Assembly (NCBI GenBank): GCA_018136815.1
Contig: CM030935.1
Location: 4,973,691 to 5,037,690, forward strand
From: Isochrysis galbana
Taxonomy: Eukaryota; Haptophyta; Isochrysidales; Isochrysidaceae
Direction of reading: 5' to 3'
Length of the DNA: 64,000 nucleotides
The position numbers and the translations under genes were made by a program. Shown here one piece after another: positions 61,660 to 64,000 of the stretch. The notes under the pieces were generated by a model, which had not been told where the DNA came from, did no database searches, and saw only the letters and a program-made list of their open reading frames with translations. The number at the start of each line of letters is the position of its first letter. Position 1 is the stretch's first letter.

Positions 61660-63528
61660 ATGCCGCCGCTCCCGCTCGTCCTGCTGCTTCTTCTAAGCGT
61701 GGGGATCTCTTGCGGCCGGCAGCGTTTGCTCAACGATGAGAAGAAAGGGGAGAGGGAGGTGCGGAGGCTGACACACGCGGTGCGCAGGGCGTCGGCGGAA
61801 TCGGCAGGCACCAGGAGATCGGGCAAGGGGCCGCTCGGCTCGTGGGAGGTCCGCGGAGGCGCTGAGCACCAGAGGAGAGGGGGGGGAAGAGGCGGCGCCA
61901 GCGCGGCACGCTGAGAGGCGATCCTCACCTCCACATGCGCGCGGCCGTCCAGCCTGGGCGAGGCGGGCAGGAGGCATATCTCTGAGCTCTTACGGCGCAT
62001 GGTGGGGCTAGATTGTGTGCTGACGCCCCTTCTGGCGCGATGACCGGTCTTCCGCCCCGTCATGCTCAGGTGACGAGCGACGAGCCGATGCACAAGGTGG
62101 TGTGCGACGGGCGCCCCTGCCGGCCAGGAGAGGGCAACCTACGCGGGTACGAGATGTGGAAGCAGCCATACGCACCGCTCGACGAGAAGACCCTGCAGGG
62201 ACTCTCGAAGAAGCCGATCCACGGGCCGCGTGGTGACTACTACGCCGAGCTCGTGCAGCGCGGGATGGAGCGGGCCAAGCCGGGCCACTTCATTGCATTC
62301 GCCGCGGCCGACTTTGACTACCGCTACTTTGCGCTCAACTGGCACATGTCGGCCAAAAGGGCGAGTCTCGGCTCGTCAGCCATCCTGTACGCGCTGGACA
62401 GTCCCGCCTATGACTTTCTCGCGGGACACCTGGGCAGAGCTGTCGTCAATGGCACAGCTACCACAGAAATGTGGGAGCGCACGAGGTTGATGCGGCACAT
62501 CCAGCGCGCGCTCGCCGAGAGACACATGGCGGCAGGTGCGTCGTTATTGGGCCCTCTTCGCCACGCCAACGGCCGACCCGCCCTTGTCGCGCCGCCCGCC
62601 CTCACGGCACGCAGTTTGGCCACGAAGCGCTTGTGCGCCAGGCGTTGTGCGGCGCAATCACACTGCCCCCTACTGGCATGCTTGCAGCGGCGCTTGTGGC
62701 CGGCGGCCTGGACGTGCTGTTGTGTGACACCTCCGAGGTGTTCCTGGCCGACCCGCGTCCGGCGCTCATCTCTGCACTGCACGCCACGAGCGCGGACATA
62801 CTGACCGCGCGCAACTGCGGCGACAAGACGTATGGCTGCATGCCTCGTTGGAACTTCCAGCTGTTCCGTGGCGGCACAGGGCGGAAGGAGCTCGTTGTCA
62901 GTTTCATCGAGGCGGGGATCGATCGTGGGATGGTCGACTTCTATTTGCGATGGTGGACGGGCACACACTGCATATTCACAGGTAAGCGGTTTCAGATGCG
63001 GCGAACGTGTGAGCCCGCGACCCACACTCATTGGGCGGACAGGCCATTTTCTTTGTGTTACGCGCTTCAATCACCCGCCACGGCGTGCACTCGCGTGGCA
63101 AGATCGCCAGAGTTGGCCCCGACATGCCAATACGCGGCCGCGCTTCCTCCCTCGTTCTGGTAGGCTACACCAAGTCCTTCCTCGACGCATCTCCCCAGCT
63201 CGAGGACGGCCTCACTGCGGAATTGATGTTGGCGGACCGCAACCGGACGGCCGTGTTCAAGCTCACAAACAAAAAGTGGTGCCCCACTGGAGCCAACGAC
63301 GCTGCCGGCGCGGATTCCCGCGTGTGCATGCGCATCGCGTTGCTTCCGCATAACACTTTCCCGGCGACGAATAATTTTGTGAACGATCGTGCACATGCGC
63401 TAATTGGAAGGCTGGATAAACCACCGCCCACACCGTTCCATCGGCTTCGACTAGATAGGTATGATGAGTTTGATCTGGGCGGACTCGAGAAGAGGATGAA
63501 GGATGGCGGCCTCTGGTTCCTCAGCTGA
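61660..63528 (+). CDS. Secretory-pathway nucleotide-diphospho-sugar transferase
   Basis: Four exons, 61660-61758, 62070-62535, 62628-62981 and 63164-63528, keep phase by GT-AG and give 427 residues. MPPLPLVLLLLLSVGISCG is a signal peptide or short anchor. Then come FALNWHMSAKRASLGSSAIL, YALDSPAYDFLAGHLG, and, in exon 3, GGLDVLLCDTSEVFLADPRP with FQLFRGGTGRKE. The layout (N-W-H...LD...nucleotide site ..D.D..fL.DP) is that of the nucleotide-diphospho-sugar transferase family that includes plant arabinosyl/xylosyl transferases. The usual DxD reads D-T-S-E here, so the metal site may be altered. Sugar donor and acceptor are unknown; Golgi location is inferred. The exon 2-3 acceptor is the weakest site: a stronger-looking CGCAG at 62614 breaks phase, so I use GAAG at 62627. 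The end KRMKDGGLWFLS is followed by TGA. Confidence 0.8.
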
Positions 63529-63928
63529 GTAGTGGCCAAGGAGGGAGAGGAGGGTCCGTCTACTAGGCTGGGCAAGATCGTGGGCGATGACGGTTACAGT
63601 GCGGTGTGTACCCAACCCAATCCTCCTAGCTGGAGGCACGCGTACGCACCTACACCTTGAGCTTGGAGCTGTAATCAAGAATGGCGGGCAAGGCGAGCGT
63701 TGGGTCGCGGGCATCGCTCGTAAGAATGAATTGCACAAGCGAAGTTCAACGGTCCTGATGGCGTCGTCTTGGTTTGTGTCAGTCGGGTCCGCGTGCGCGC
63801 TCTTTCTGATTCGTTGTTTGGTGCATGATTATCCGTGGTTGTCGCGCGCCTTGCCTCGGTTGGTGACTCATGTAAGTGGTATGTGACCGGCGATCTCGTG
63901 GCCAACCGGTGCCGCCATTGGCCAGAAA

Positions 63929-63937
63929 AGTTATCTC

Positions 63938-64000
<63 letters not shown>
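63929..64000 (+). repeat. CT microsatellite at the window edge
   Basis: Continuous CT repeats from about 63932, ending in CACACA; the array runs out of the window. Confidence 0.95.

Noticed and set aside
62536-63163. Non-canonical introns in the glycosyltransferase gene
   Set aside because: At first both downstream joins seemed to break phase at GT-AG sites. Using acceptors at 62627 and 63163 restores phase with ordinary GT-AG splicing, so no special mechanism is needed.

Overview
This window is nuclear DNA from a eukaryote. Genes are split by short introns, almost all GT-AG; a long CCCTAA telomere-type array is present; CT/GA simple repeats are everywhere; and several families of retro- and DNA-transposon fragments lie between the genes. 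Four runs of exactly 100 N are assembly gaps of unknown size. A thylakoid-type rubredoxin points to a photosynthetic host and a flagellar microtubule-inner protein (MNS1) to a flagellated cell. With the high GC content and TTAGGG-type repeat, a haptophyte-like microalga is my best guess, but I cannot prove the taxon from sequence alone.

Layout. 1-6.9 kb: repeats, LINE 5'-end fragments and one reconstructed two-RRM RNA-binding protein (2040-3677, minus). 6.9-8.2 kb: a membrane-anchored sulfotransferase. 10.4-11.6 kb: a LINE tail split by an 822-bp hAT-like element with 8-bp target duplications. 12.5-13.4 kb: an unrecognised 284-residue protein. 15.4-16.2 kb: ribosomal protein eL33 (RPL35A). 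18.1-18.7 kb: rubredoxin. 22.1-23.3 kb: a gap followed by the telomere-type array. 24.5-26.2 kb: LINE pieces. 26.5-29.2 kb: PAF1. 30.4 kb: a complete 190-bp MITE. 32.4-33.5 kb: an RSA3-like ribosome assembly factor. 34.2-36.5 kb: a compact LINE whose open frame has an endonuclease and C-terminal domain but no reverse transcriptase. 37.0 kb: a chromodomain exon. 37.8-41.8 kb: VPS41. 42.8-44.4 kb: a mosaic of BED finger, Ty3-type integrase and LINE. 45.6-46.8 kb: a seven-helix receptor. 51.8-53.1 kb: a PAS/LOV-like plus KA1-like protein. 53.8-56.5 kb: LINE 3' ends, a coiled-coil exon and a two-helix membrane protein. 57.0-58.9 kb: MNS1. 61.7-63.5 kb: a secretory-pathway glycosyltransferase.

The host genes are ordinary housekeeping, secretory, signalling and flagellar functions and do not form one system. 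The unusual content is the transposon record and the telomere-type array beside a gap, which may mark a false join between two chromosome pieces. Exon joins were worked out by hand from splice signals, reading phase and remembered family conservation; they are models, not transcript evidence.
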